From NCBI GenBank assembly GCA_023614405.1, contig CM042697.1, positions 471,492,792 to 471,556,791 on the forward strand: a DNA stretch of 64,000 nucleotides. Reading direction: 5' to 3'. The position numbers and the translations under genes are program-made. The stretch's first letter is position 1, and the number at the start of each line of letters is the position of its first letter. This DNA comes from Avena insularis (taxonomy: Eukaryota > Streptophyta > Magnoliopsida > Poales > Poaceae). Below the pieces are notes generated by a model. The model ran no database searches and had not been told where the DNA came from. It was given only the letters and a program-made list of their open reading frames with translations. This document shows, one piece after another, positions 47,113 through 57,924 of the stretch.

Positions 47113-50100
47113 TGTAATATCCCAGTTTTACCTAATTACTATTTAGGGTTGATTGTGCATTCATGAGCATCATATCTAAAGTTATGCATGCAAAGAAAAA
47201 TTAAACAAAACCCTTAAAACCCTAATATTTCCTCTCTCTCAAAGCAACTCAAAATGTTTTGAATTTTGAAAAGTACCAAAATATATAGAGCCCAAATGGA
47301 CTAAATGGGCCCTATTATATCTTACTAGTTTACAAAAGTCTCTAGTATTTTTGAAATTATTCAAAAATAGAATTTGAAATTGATATACAAAATAGATTTG
47401 GAAAACATAAAAATAAAAGGTTTCAGAATAAAAAAAATAAACCAGAGAGCAGATCAGGCCGCAGCCCAACAACCTCCCTCCCCTCTCTCCCTTTCCCGCG
47501 GCCCACCTTGGCCCAAGCGCAGCCCATAGCCGGACCGTTCCGCTTCACCACCCCTTTCGTTGTCTTCCTCCTCGGGAGGAAGCAGATGGGTGTCGCCGGC
47601 GATGCCGTCTATCTCCGCCGCCTTCTCCCAGCCATCCGTCGAGCTCCGGAGGTGGATAAGGTCGCCACAACAATGTCTCCTTCGCCCTCATCCACTTCTT
47701 CTCTTCCCAGAGACCTCTCTCTCGCACGAAACCAAAACCCTAGCCGCACCTCATCGACGAATCGCCGCCATTTACATCCTCCCCATGCCTTATAGGAGTG
47801 CCTAGAAGATCCGCTGTGGTGGACACGTTCACCTAGCCGAAGGAATTGGGGCCACGCACCTCTAATCGTCGTCGTTGGTCTCTTCTTCCCTGGCCCCGAT
47901 GAAGCTCGCCGTCGTTGATTATCGCACATGTGTCCTCCTCTATCCAAGCCGACCTCACCATCATCCTCACGATGAGCCACTGGTCCTTTCGGACCCCTCC
48001 TTCCTCTCTGGTTTGGTCCTGTGCTTTTCGCCGCCGTCGACCGTCGCAGATGCTTGTCGATGACCAAGCTCCGGCGACCAAAACATAGCGGCACCGCCAC
48101 CAGTAGGTTTCACTTGCTCGCCTCGTTCGAATAGGCTAGGCCTCGCAGCCCCGCGCGCCCTCCTCCGCCGTCGCTGGTGACCACCTGACGATGGCCGTTG
48201 CATGACGTCACGCTCGCGTGGCACTGATGTGGCCCACGGCCTGTTGACCGTTGACCGCCTAGGTGGCAGTGATGTGGCTCCTGGCCCACAGTCAGCCACA
48301 CAGGCTAGGCTCAGTCGCGATGTAAAAAATACTAAACGCCTGACATGGTTATATCCCACGGGTACATGATCTCAGCATACCTGGTCCAGCCCAAGGAAGG
48401 CCCACGGCAACTATACGCCATCCCATGAAGATTTCGGATGGCCAAGGCCCATGACGCTTTCGGATCCTTGGAGAGCAAGACTAGAGTAGATAAGAAATTC
48501 AAAGGGGTAAAACCCTAGAACCTGTAACCGACTAGGTCTATGCCCGGGACCTGCCTGAGTCTATATAAAGGCTAGGAGGGCACGACCTAGATCTCTCTCT
48601 CATACTTTCGCATATACACCTCCACGCCAGATTGCATCTGCAAGACCCTCAGAACCTTCGGTTCGCCGTAATCAAGCGGACAAGCAGTAGGGTTTCCCTC
48701 GGGGCCTGAACACAGGTAAACCTTGTGTCCCCGTGTTGCTTGTTTGCTAACCGTTCCACGATCTCCAGCATCCCCATCTTCTCCAAAACCCAAGTCCATA
48801 ACAATGGGCATTGATGATATCAAACCTCGTCAATTGAAGCCGTCTGTGGGAACTGGGGACGCTGATTGTGCGATCGTGACGGTCCCAACCCGATCGATCT
48901 ACAACTTCGCGGCGACGGAGAGTCACCTCCTCTTCGGCGCAGTAAATGTTTTAAATTGGTTTAATATTTTCAGAAATTGGTTTAAACTTGTAAAATCAAT
49001 AAGTAATTAATTATAAGTTAGAAAAATGTGTATAATATATCAAAATGTTCATAAAAATGAGATCTATCTACTAAAGATATAATTATGCATTGATATGCAA
49101 CTTCAATAAATAAGTTTATTAGAAGAACAAAACAACCCCTCTCATATGCCTCTAGAGTTCTTCTGAACTAGGGTTTATAACCCTCGGAACCCCGATTAAT
49201 TGGTCGAACATGCCTTAGGGTTACATTTCAATAATAATCAACTTGTCATATCATCATTCTTGTTTGATCATTTCATTGATGCCATGTGTTGATTTTTTCC
49301 CCTTTCTTTCTGGTATTTGGTTCTTCTTCGGTAGAATACGATATCGAGATCGAGATCGAAGACTGATATCAAGACCATCAAAGATCGACGATCAATACTT
49401 GACCAACTGTAACCAAGTGAAGTACAAGGATTCCGAAGATCTACTTATTTGTTATCAACGGGCAAAGGCAAGCATATCCCCACCATGATTTCAAAATCAT
49501 TTCAATTCCTACCATGATGCATACGATTCTACTGTGGTCTTTTATTTATAGATAGAGTATCCTATCTGTTGCATTACTCCCTTTGATCTTATATTACCTG
49601 ATCCACTGCACCTAGCATAACTAGGTTTGGCTTGTGTGCACTGCTAGAGCTTATACTTGTGTCTTGTTTAGCCTTGCATAGTTGTTGAGTCTGGTTCATC
49701 CAGATGATGTATCAGATACAGAAAATCTAGTATGACAGGAGAACATGATGAGATGAGATCAGTGGTAAAAGTTAAACATGCTAAGGCTTGTATAGGAGGC
49801 CACAGTGGGATGTGGTGTTTGCAGTCTCATGCTCGCCACCACTAGGAACCAAGTTCTTGCCTTTGGAACCGAGACGAGCGTACAACCACACGGGGCCTAC
49901 AAAACCTCACGAGTGACTAACTTGCCTAGTAGATTCCATGAGTCACATAGTTCGGGCGTTCCACTCGACATATGCATAGAAAAACTTTTGTAATAGTTGG
50001 CGGGTGAAGGTGCATTCATAACATGTAGGGAAGCGTGGACCGGGTTGCTTGGGGTCGATGGAGCCCCTGGTTGAACCAACCTCTCCTCACATCTCTGAAG

Positions 50101-51023
50101 ACTGGCTTCGGTATTTGACCCGTTATGGCGGAACCATCCTTAGGGTGTGACTCATGGTCTCGGCGAAAGCAAGGTAAAGGTCGTGTCTAACCACCCTCTG
50201 ACAGCCTTCCAAGAAAGAGGGCTAATCATGTGGCATTAAGTGAAGGTTAGTACGTGTGGGTAAAGTTGTACACCCCTGCAGGGCTAAATCTTTTTGAAAA
50301 GTCGTGTTCACGGTTATGAACGCTTGGTGAGCGAATTCTAAGATGATAGAGAACTTTAACCTAATCATAAAACTTGGCAGATCAATGTGTGCTTAAGGAT
50401 GCTTCCTCATGGATACGAGGGGGTGATCCTAGATAGGATTCATATTATGATGACTTGGTGGATATCAAAAGATGATGATCAATACTTTGGAGATGTCGCT
50501 CTCTTATCCCCTTTCAAAATATTCTAATTAGACGAGCTTCTTCCCCCTCTTGTTTTATAAACAAATATGGCTTTATGCAAAACAGCCCCACCAGCCACAA
50601 GTCTTGCGGAGTACATCATTTACTCACCCTTGCTTTGTTGATAATTTTATAGCGGAGTAAGTGTTCCCTGAAGATGAGTTCGGTACTACATCGACACCGA
50701 CGAGTAGCTTGGAGTTCTCGGTCGGCAGCCTGAAATCTATGGGCTGGGACGTCATCATTATGCTTTAGGCATCTTAGGCTATTTGTTAAGTTTGATATAC
50801 TTAATAGCATAATTTGCCTTCCGTTGTTTGATGTTTGTGGACAGTGACCTCTGCTTGTAATAATTTGGTTCTTTGCTCAGTTATGAGCCTGCTATAATAA
50901 GTTTTGTATCGTAGGGTCGTTGATGTGTTACCGATTCTTCATTGGATATCCTCGAGCTTAAGGTTAAGCTTATGTCAGACGGAGGTCTGGGATTTTGTTT
51001 ATCCCTAATCCTGGGGTGTCACA
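47113..51023 (+). repeat. 3' LTR of element G, enlarged by an insertion (3.9 kb)
   Basis: Begins TGTAATATCCC after the polypurine tract and ends GGGGTGTCACA. Its last 840 bases match the 5' LTR pieces at 18526-18591 and 35833-36641. A GC-rich block (47500-48260) produces long open frames on both strands, none with motifs. About 48327-48941 looks like a separate inserted sequence. Confidence 0.78.
48327..48941 (+). mobile_element. Possible truncated LTR element inside the 3' LTR of G
   Basis: GTAAA occurs at 48322-48326 and again at 48942-48946. Between them is promoter-like sequence (CTATATAAAG at 48561), an LTR-like end (TCGTCA at 48832), then GAAGCCGTCTGTGGGAA. The last is close to the GGCGCCGTCTGTGGGA leader that follows many plant gypsy LTRs. 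If real, the LTR is about 48341-48832, followed by a stub of internal sequence. The bounds are uncertain. Confidence 0.4.
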
Positions 51024-51028
51024 CAGTG

Positions 51029-51201
51029 CTCTCTCGGGAGCAGTAGGCGGTCACCAAGTGCCAACATAGAGAGGCGGAATTTGACAAGCTGCTCTTCCTG
51101 CAATGTGTTGTCAATGAGCACAGGATCTATAAGAAGTAGTGGCGCCGCACCACAGAGCAGCAGGAGCGGCTCTACGTTTATCTTGGCTCCGAGAGTGCAT
51201 G
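51029..51201 (+). pseudogene. Gene-like fragment next to element G, unidentified
   Basis: One frame reads a helical, charged peptide for 57 codons: TKCQHREAEFDKLLFLQ, then NEHRIYKK, then TEQQERLYVYLGSESA and a stop. Two internal TAG codons are present, both at places where CAG would fit. It starts right after the LTR of G, so the rest may have been split off by G. I do not recognise the family; it could be a host gene remnant or another element. Confidence 0.35.
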
Positions 51202-52500
51202 AACCACGCCAGCTGTGTCACCGCCATAGCCTTAGGCTCCGGTGAGCCACATTTTGCTAATTTAGAGTTAGGGTTAGCGATGGTGACTTCTAGTATTTAG
51301 GTTGATTTATGAACTAGCTTCTTTTGTATGGAAGAGGATGAACTAGCCGCTTTTGCTTTGAATTTTGCCACGAATGCTTTACAAAAAAATTACAACTCAA
51401 TTGTGCGGGTTCTATTCTAACTTTGAGACTAGAAAAATCAAATTCGGCAGCATTTATGCTAGGTTTAAAGTGCGGAGTTTTAAAGGGTCCGGATGCTCTA
51501 AGAAAATGGTCACTTTGCTGCCGCAGAGAGAGGGCGTTAGGGTTGATTTGTTTCTGCTTCTGCTTGTGCTTTTCGGGTTAAAAATAAGAAGCTAAAACTT
51601 CTTATGTCTAAGTCGCTGATATTATTTTACTATTTGTATTAAATCTCAGTTACATTGCAACTTATATAATTTGTATTAATTCTTAGTTGCAACTTAGTTA
51701 TAACTCATTAAAATCTCAGTTACAACTTAGTTGCAACTCATTTATAAGTCTCATATTACACAAATCGCAAGATAAATCCAATAACAAAAGAGATGACTAT
51801 GACTAAAAAATTCTCTGAACGCTGGAGAACTAGCAAATCCGCTAAAACAAACACCCCGAAACATCAAAACAGTGCCGAGAAGCGCTGCTCGCAAAATGAA
51901 CTGGACAGCTCGTGGAGACCGAAAGCAGGGCCGAGCCTGCTTCCCGAACGAAAAATACCGAGAGTAGCCTCCACGCTTAGAGTTATTTACGGAGAAACTG
52001 CCACCCCTAACCCAGCCCCATGGAACTGCCCGCGACCCATTTTCCCCGTCGTGTCCTATTGCCATGCCTGGATAGGGATAGAGTTTCCCTGCTCTGGCCG
52101 CCGCCGTCGTTCCTCACCGACATCGCAGCCACCCCGCCGCCTACGTGCTTGATTTCCTTCCTCTCTCTCTCTCCATTCCCAGCCACCTCCCGCTCGTGCC
52201 GCCCCTGAATCGACCGAGCGCAGCACGGTTCCCCGGCACCCACGGAATCCGCCGCTGACAGTTCCACTGCATGTTCACAATTATTTAAAAAAATTAATTA
52301 AGATAATTTAGCTTTTAAGCATGTCAATTATGTTTAAAATGGTCAGAATTAGCTAATTTGTTTCAATAATTGTTTATATAACTTCTTCAGCATTTAATTA
52401 CATTTTCCGTGACGCTGCAGTTATCCTTAATATTAAACTCCTCGGTCAGAAAACTTTGTCGCTTGGAGCGGTGAGAGCAACAGAGTTTTTTGTGTACGGT
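51202..52500. other. Unassigned DNA between element G and the LINE
   Basis: No supported gene. It holds an AT-rich repeat at about 51630-51750 and a GC-richer block at 51780-52270 with open frames on both strands but no motifs. AT-rich DNA follows to about 52440. Confidence 0.5.
51630..51750. repeat. Imperfect AT-rich short repeats
   Basis: Variants of AAATCTCAGTTACAACTTAG and TTGCAACTCATT recur three to four times in about 120 bases. No terminal inverted repeats were found. Confidence 0.55.
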
Positions 52501-52647
52501 CTACGTATTGCATTGGGATTCAACCTACACTGCAGATGCTGAGTGGAGGACAATCCAGCTCGGAAGCGTCGGGTAAAAGGAAAATCTGGTACCTAAGTAT
52601 GGTAAATAAGTGTTCCCCCTAAACTGCGAGTATTCGCATGGCGGGTG

Positions 52648-52662
52648 GCTACGGACTCGCTC
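52648..52662 (+). repeat. Target site duplication, left copy (15 bp)
   Basis: GCTACGGACTCGCTC, repeated exactly at 53899-53913, flanks the retroposon inserted in the LINE. Confidence 0.9.
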
Positions 52663-53898
52663 TTTTTTTTTTTTTTTTGCACAGAAAAGGCCCGAAGGCC
52701 CTGGAGCTTTCATTCCAACGGCGATGGGTTCACATTTACAAAAAGGACCCAAAGGAAAAGACAAATTACAACAAGGCCCTGCATTTTACCAGTGAAACCC
52801 CTAAAAGGGATCGCAAAAACGTGATCCAATCCTTGCACCACGCCGACGAGAAGCAGTCTGCGAGCGCAGCCACCGTCGCTTCGGCCGGGGACGAAACCAC
52901 TTGGACGAGCGGCGGCTTGAGATGGCGCGACGAGACTGAAGAAGATCCTCCGATGGAGGAAGAAACAGCTGCGGCAAACACGAGTGCCGAGCTTGGCGGG
53001 GACAGCCTTCTGTCCGATGATAGCGACGGCGACATAACACCTTCGCTTGGGAACCGCCACGGGGAGGGAAGGCTCCAAGAACTCCCCAGAACGTCGTCGA
53101 GCACGAAGCTTCTCCGAATCGCCCGTATCCTCTCCCTCGCCACCAAGGCCGGCCGAGAAGAAGCAGAGCAACTGAAAGCCGCCAGTGCAACGACGACCAC
53201 ACCCGCGCGTAGATCTGCCAGCGCACCTCAAAAACTCGTCCTTCCCCCCGCCACCATGGCCGGCCAGAAGGAGAGATGCGACGCCGCTGCAAATCAAGAA
53301 CGGGAGACGAACCAGGCGCTTATTTGATCGCTTCCCGTCCAGTGCCCTCATCGACGTAGACCCCCACCTTAGGGGCTTGCTCACGAGGAGATTGGACGGC
53401 CTGCCGGCGACGCGCACAAACGCCGGAGGAAGAAAGCGAACCAGGATCCGAGTCAGAGGTGACCCAACGCTGCAGACCCCTCCTCCCTCGCCACCATGGC
53501 CGGTCAAGGAAGAGAGCAGCAGCCACCCACAGGATCTCGGGCTGGACATGACCTTATTAGAGGCGAAGCTGGCCACGATCCACCCCACCATTCCCAGGAG
53601 GACGGCGACGGAGAAGCAGCACAGCAGCCACCGGATCTGGCCCAGAAGATCCGAGGAGAGCCTCACGGCAAGAAGCCAGTCTCTGGCAAACAGCCAAAGC
53701 CACACCCTAGTATATACACTACTCACGCCGGCACCTCTCCTCCGCCTCGCTCGACCGGCAACGCCGGCGAGGTCGGCTTTGGATCGGGCCGGCGCGCACG
53801 GGATTTTTCTGGAAGGCCTAAGCAGGGGAGGGGGGGAGGGGACGGGAGAGATATGGCTAGTCTCAGTATTGGGATTCCAAAGTGGTAGGTGTGGATTC
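52663..53898 (-). mobile_element. Non-LTR retroposon copy 1 (1236 bp, poly(A) tail)
   Basis: It starts on the plus strand with 16 T (52663-52678), i.e. a poly(A) tail on the minus strand, and is bounded by a perfect 15-bp target duplication. Its body is GC-rich and homologous to copy 2 (55154-56116). Long frames are open on both strands (for example minus 53966-52710), but they have no RT or endonuclease motif and run across the element edge, so I do not call them genes. A motif like CTCGCCACCATGGCCGG recurs at about 53136, 53250 and 53487. It is probably a non-autonomous element moved by a LINE. Confidence 0.82.
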
Positions 53899-53913
53899 GC
53901 TACGGACTCGCTC
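53899..53913 (+). repeat. Target site duplication, right copy (15 bp)
   Basis: Exact copy of 52648-52662; the LINE reading frame resumes here. Confidence 0.9.
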
Positions 53914-54844
53914 GGAGTGCATCTCAACTTGAGCAAACGTATTCTTACAGTTGACCCAACTTGCACGATTTGTGGTCAAGCTACCCAAGATGCTCACCAT
54001 ACGCTTATAACATGCACTCTGGCTGGCTCGTGTCCTCAGGGATGAGCTGCGTGCTCATTGGAGCCTTCCATGTGAGGCGTCCTTCCTCCGCAAGGGTGAG
54101 GAATGGATTTTCACACTGTTAGACAATACTCCGAAAAACAAGCATCGGAAAATTATCCTTTTGCTATGGCGCGCTTGGCATCATCGAAACAATATTGTTC
54201 ACGGGGATGGCAGAGCATCGTTGTCCGCATTCGTTCTATATCTTGTTAACTATCTTCATTCTTTCATAGGGAAAGGAGGAGGAGGCGCAAGTGGAATCGC
54301 AGCCTCGATGCCTCCCGTTGTTGGCGCTATCAAAGCTAATGTGGATGCGGGGTCGGATTCAATTTCGGAGAAGGCTAGTATCAGTATTATCATCCGAGAT
54401 CATCACTGTCGTCCCCTCCTCACTGAATGGAAATATATACCTTCCTATGGAAGTGCAGAAGAAGTTGAGGTTGTTGCTTGCCTAGAAGGACTACATCATC
54501 TCATTAATTTACGCCGGTGGCCGTCTACGTTGGAATCTGATTGTCTTCGTGCTGTTCATGCAATATCTTTGATGGATGATGAGCAATCCGCAAGCTGGTC
54601 CATAGTCCTGGAGGCGAGGGAGGTCTTAAAAATTTTCTGTGATATTTCAGTGGTAAAAGTGAACCGTGTGAGTAATGGAGTAGCTCACGTTTTAGCCCAG
54701 CTAGGAAAGTCCGGCATATCGGATATTTCTCGTGATTCAATTCCTATTGCATTAGGGACTTGGTCTCTCTTGATTGTAAGAACACTATATAAAAATCAGG
54801 GCAACAGGTTTCTTACACACTTTTTTCCCTATCAGGGTACCTAA
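53914..54844 (+). pseudogene. LINE ORF2 C-terminus: zinc-binding region and RNase H
   Basis: The RT-associated zinc-binding segment shows CTICGQATQDAHHTLITC (about 53968-54020). An extra base near 54022 shifts the frame. The continuation includes LLLLWRAWHHRNNIVHGDG (to about 54210). The RNase H domain of the RVT_3 type follows: ANVDAGSDS (first Asp, about 54340), EVVACLEGL, LESDC and VSNGVAHVLAQLG (about 54675). It ends at the TAA at 54844. In plant LINEs these parts follow RT and remove the RNA template. RT and endonuclease are absent, so it is a dead fragment. Confidence 0.82.
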
Positions 54845-54914
54845 GGGGACTAAAGGGTTTTTAATATGAGGCGGCCTGTTGCTCAATATATGTGATCTTA
54901 CTTTAAAAAAAAAG

Positions 54915-55142
54915 ACATTCCAGACATTTTATTCTTAAAACAACAACATCAGCCATAAAAAAACACTACTGCCAAATATCAAATCCCTGTTTTCAGCAGC
55001 TACGTTCCAAAGCTGCTTTCTAACGGCCCAACAAACATACCCGTATACATGTGGACCACCAGCTTCAGCTACTTTTCAACTGCCGCAGCCCAAATAAACT
55101 AGTCGTGTAACAAAGTCTTCTATAGTAACCGTGCTTCTACTA
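54915..55142. other. Short unassigned stretch
   Basis: Between the LINE tail and the second retroposon; I see no feature in it. Confidence 0.5.
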
Positions 55143-55153
55143 GTACGCCTCTT
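55143..55153 (+). repeat. Target site duplication of retroposon copy 2, left (11 bp)
   Basis: GTACGCCTCTT, repeated at 56117-56127. Confidence 0.8.
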
Positions 55154-56116
55154 TTATTTTTTGAACTGGGAAGGGCCTCGAAGAACCCTAATTCTGCACT
55201 AATTAGGCGGTGGGTACACTTTTACAAAAAGGATCTCAAAGAAAATTAAAATTACAACCAGATCCTTGATTCTAACACAGAGCACCCTACAGGAGGTCGT
55301 GAAAACGCGATCAGTTCCATGCACATCGCCGCCAGCAAACCTCCAAACATGGCCGTCTCTGCCGACACTGGGGGACAAAACCACTTGGTTCAACAAAGGC
55401 GCATATCGTCGTGCTGAGGTTGGGGAAGATCCTCCCTTCTCAGAGGAAGAAGAAGCTCGAGCATCTGCAGTCTTCAAGCTCGGCGAGGCCAAACTTTTGG
55501 CCAGTGATAGCAGGGCGGACCACCGCTTGGGGATCGTCGCAAGGATAGCAGAATGAACACCTGGTTTAACCAAGTCTCCCAACCGTCCTTCAATTCCGAC
55601 GAGTTGCAAGCATCCTCCCCCTCCCCCCTCGCCACCACGGCCGTCCAGAAGGGGCATAACTGTTTGCAGATCGAGAATTTGAGGACAGCAGCGCTTATGA
55701 TAAGAGCTTGCGCCAGAACTCACCGATTTCATCTTCCTCCTTGGAAGCTTCACGGAGAAGCACCACCGCAACCGCTCGAAGTTGCGCCCAAACGCCAAAG
55801 CGGACAATCTGTCGGCCTTATTGACGGGGATCTCTGGCTATATCTCCACCGCCTGCAGCTGCTCCCACCACCGGAGCTCTGCAGCAACGAAGACCAAAAC
55901 CAGAATGAGCAAGATCCGGCCTCAAGGATCCAGCCACCTACTCCCAAATGCCACATAGGGACTTCATCTACACCTAATACTACCACCGGCGCCTCCCCTC
56001 AGCCAACTCCGGTCGGCAACGCCGATGGGAGGGGCCTTGGTTTGGCCCGGAAACGCGAAAGGAGCACGCAACTGCCGTAGATAGGAGAAAGGAGAGGATA
56101 AGAATGAGGGCCACCG
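55154..56116 (-). mobile_element. Non-LTR retroposon copy 2 (963 bp)
   Basis: Related to copy 1 along its length: plus-strand segments ACCACTTGG and GAAGATCCTCC occur in the same order (about 55379 and 55427). The minus-strand frame near the tail is similar (IFFEILFVKVYPPP here, CLFLWVLFVNVNPSP there). The tail is a degenerate A-rich run (TTATTTTTT on plus, 55154-55162). An 11-bp duplication flanks it. No RT is encoded. Confidence 0.75.
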
Positions 56117-56127
56117 GTACGCCTCTT
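56117..56127 (+). repeat. Target site duplication of retroposon copy 2, right
   Basis: GTACGCCTCTT, matching 55143-55153. Confidence 0.8.
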
Positions 56128-57497
56128 ATGGGGAGAACGAAATGGGTGACTATTTCCCAGCTATAGTACTTGTGAATCCGCATCAAACAACACAACCAAT
56201 ATGAAATGCAGTACTCACTTGATCCAAATTAATGTTTTAAATTTGTTCAGATTCAAATGTATCTAGCAATAGTAAAAAACTTCCTCCTATAATCGTGCAC
56301 ATGATTATTATCCCATTAACTATAGAGAGTTAAACATTTATCTTCTAACTATAGTAATCATGTACGTGCAATGCACGTTTTAACTGAAACAAATTAGCAA
56401 ACTATCTAGCAATAAGAAAATTTTGAAACTGAAGATATTAGTGCCATTTAATCAAATATAGAGGCCTCTGCTTGAGATTGAAATACAAATCTGGTATCGT
56501 TAGGTTTATAATTCTAAGTTGTGCTATAATAGGGCAGCTAGAGCAATAAAATATGCCGACTGTTTTTGTCAGCAAAATAAAGGTTAAATTATGTACAACA
56601 GAAAATAGGGCATATAATCTCAAAAAAGAAATAGGGCAGATCAATAAGATATGCCGTCCAATGTTCTACAATGGTGCATGAGCTGACATTATTATGGACA
56701 AAACCCCCAATCAATCGTCGAGGAACCCTGCATGCTAAATTTTTGTTACTTGTTATGTTAGCGAAAATGTCAAGGCACCAACAAAATACGGAGTGATGGA
56801 TAGATTTAAAGTTAAACAAAAGATGCAGACCCCTTGAAAACTAAAGGAAAAAAGAAAACAGAAACAACCTCAACAAAGTTGCATAGGCTTTGGCTACATG
56901 CAAATAACATGGCATGTTTTCATAAATGAATTTTTTAATATGGAATTATAAGTACACCATGGATTCCCCCAAAAAGAACTCTCTCATGAACATAAAAAAA
57001 CAGGGTTTGTGCAAAGAATTTCCTCCACAGTCACGGGCATGCCATTTTGTGATTTCTGAATATTGAATTGCACAAGAAAACTGAATGCACAAGATCAATT
57101 GCGGTTCCCTCCTGAATGCAGAGACAACATAACGTGAGTTGGACCCCTGCCCCAACTGAACAATCTTTTTCCTCACAACGATCCCTTTCCAATAGAGAAA
57201 TCAGAGAAGGCAAAAAAGGATTGGACGGGTAGTCTTACATGAATACTTGTCATTGATCCTTGCACACTGCTTGCTTAGCGCATGAGATATAGATGATCGA
57301 CGTGTAGAACGTACCCTAGCCTCAGAGCCTTCACAGTGTGCCTGCCTCGTCGATTCTCGATCGGCCACTTAGTGTCTGGAGCGGACGCGCGCGAGCTGCC
57401 GCACGCGGCAGGCGATTAGGGCATGGAGATGGTCTATCTCGGATCTCGGTGGTATGAAATACATCTTCTCATTGGCGAAGTGGCGGAACCGCCCAAA
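56128..57497. other. AT-rich unassigned DNA before the CACTA elements
   Basis: No gene can be supported. It contains a Helitron-like hairpin (56364-56378) and a GC-rich last 150 bases, with a short minus-strand open stretch (57500-57370) that looks like a 5' exon but shows no motif. Confidence 0.45.
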
Positions 57498-57892
57498 CAC
57501 TAGTGGAAATGAGGCCTTTAGTTGATGTCTAAATTGACCTTTAACACCGGTTCTCCTACGAACCGGTGTTAAAGGGGTGCCCGTACCAGCGTGGCTCGTA
57601 CAGCAAAAAGACGCACCCCCTTTAACACCGGTTCGAGCCACGAACCGGTGTTAAAGGCCCTGCACCACTAAGCCGCGCAGCACCCCTCCCCTTCCCTTTA
57701 ACACCGGTTCGTGGCTTGAACTGGTGTTAAAGGGGGTGCGCCTATATATAATACACCGTAGCCCACCCCTCTCTCTCTCTTATTTTTTCACTCTCTCATT
57801 TTGGAGTTTAACAAAGAGGGTGAGAGGTGTGCTAGTTTGTATTTTTTTTTCTTATGCACAAGAGGTGTTCGGTGAAATGCCCGAGAGCTTGA
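57498..57892 (+). mobile_element. CACTA element H, left end
   Basis: The terminal sequence CACTAGTGGAAATGAGG starts at 57498. Three inverted-repeat hairpins follow (57538-57733), then a CTATATATAA box (57742-57751). At 57893 a second CACTA element interrupts it, so its transposase and right end are outside the window. Confidence 0.82.
57538..57733. repeat. Subterminal hairpin array of CACTA element H
   Basis: CCTTTAACACCGGTTC pairs with GAACCGGTGTTAAAGG at 57538-57553/57560-57575 and again at 57619-57634/57642-57657. At 57695-57710/57718-57733 one base differs. Subterminal repeats of this kind bind the transposase in CACTA elements. Confidence 0.85.
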
Positions 57893-57924
57893 CACTACTA
57901 GGAAAATGGCTATAGGTAATCAGC

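Larger units (their letters stand above)
52538..54914 (+). mobile_element. LINE (non-LTR retrotransposon) 3' fragment, split by a retroposon
   Basis: The ORF2 C-terminal region begins before 52662 (a frame encoding RVFAWRVATDSL spans the insertion site at 52648-52662 and 53914) and continues to 54844. The 3' end has a short leader and an A9 run at 54905-54913. The 5' boundary is unclear, as is normal for 5'-truncated LINEs. It is interrupted by a minus-strand retroposon at 52663-53898. Confidence 0.75.

Noticed and set aside
47508..48359. Possible host gene on the GC-rich stretch
   Set aside because: It lies inside the 3' LTR of G, the frames are short and overlapping, and there is no motif.
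51751..52267. ORFs on both strands in a GC-richer block
   Set aside because: No motif, no splice or start context, and no matching frame beyond compositional openness.
52710..53966. 418-codon minus-strand ORF
   Set aside because: It crosses the retroposon edge and its target duplication, other frames are also open, and no domain is recognisable.
52638..54045. Plus-strand ORFs of 229 and 286 codons through the retroposon
   Set aside because: They join LINE and retroposon sequence by chance in a GC-rich body; only the last part (zinc-binding segment) is real LINE coding.
56213..56290. Half of a Stowaway-like MITE (TACTCACTTGATCC start)
   Set aside because: No matching inverted terminus was found downstream, so the similarity is too weak to call.
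57369..57641. Minus-strand 90-codon ORF
   Set aside because: It runs from unassigned DNA into the CACTA terminus and hairpins, so it cannot be one gene.
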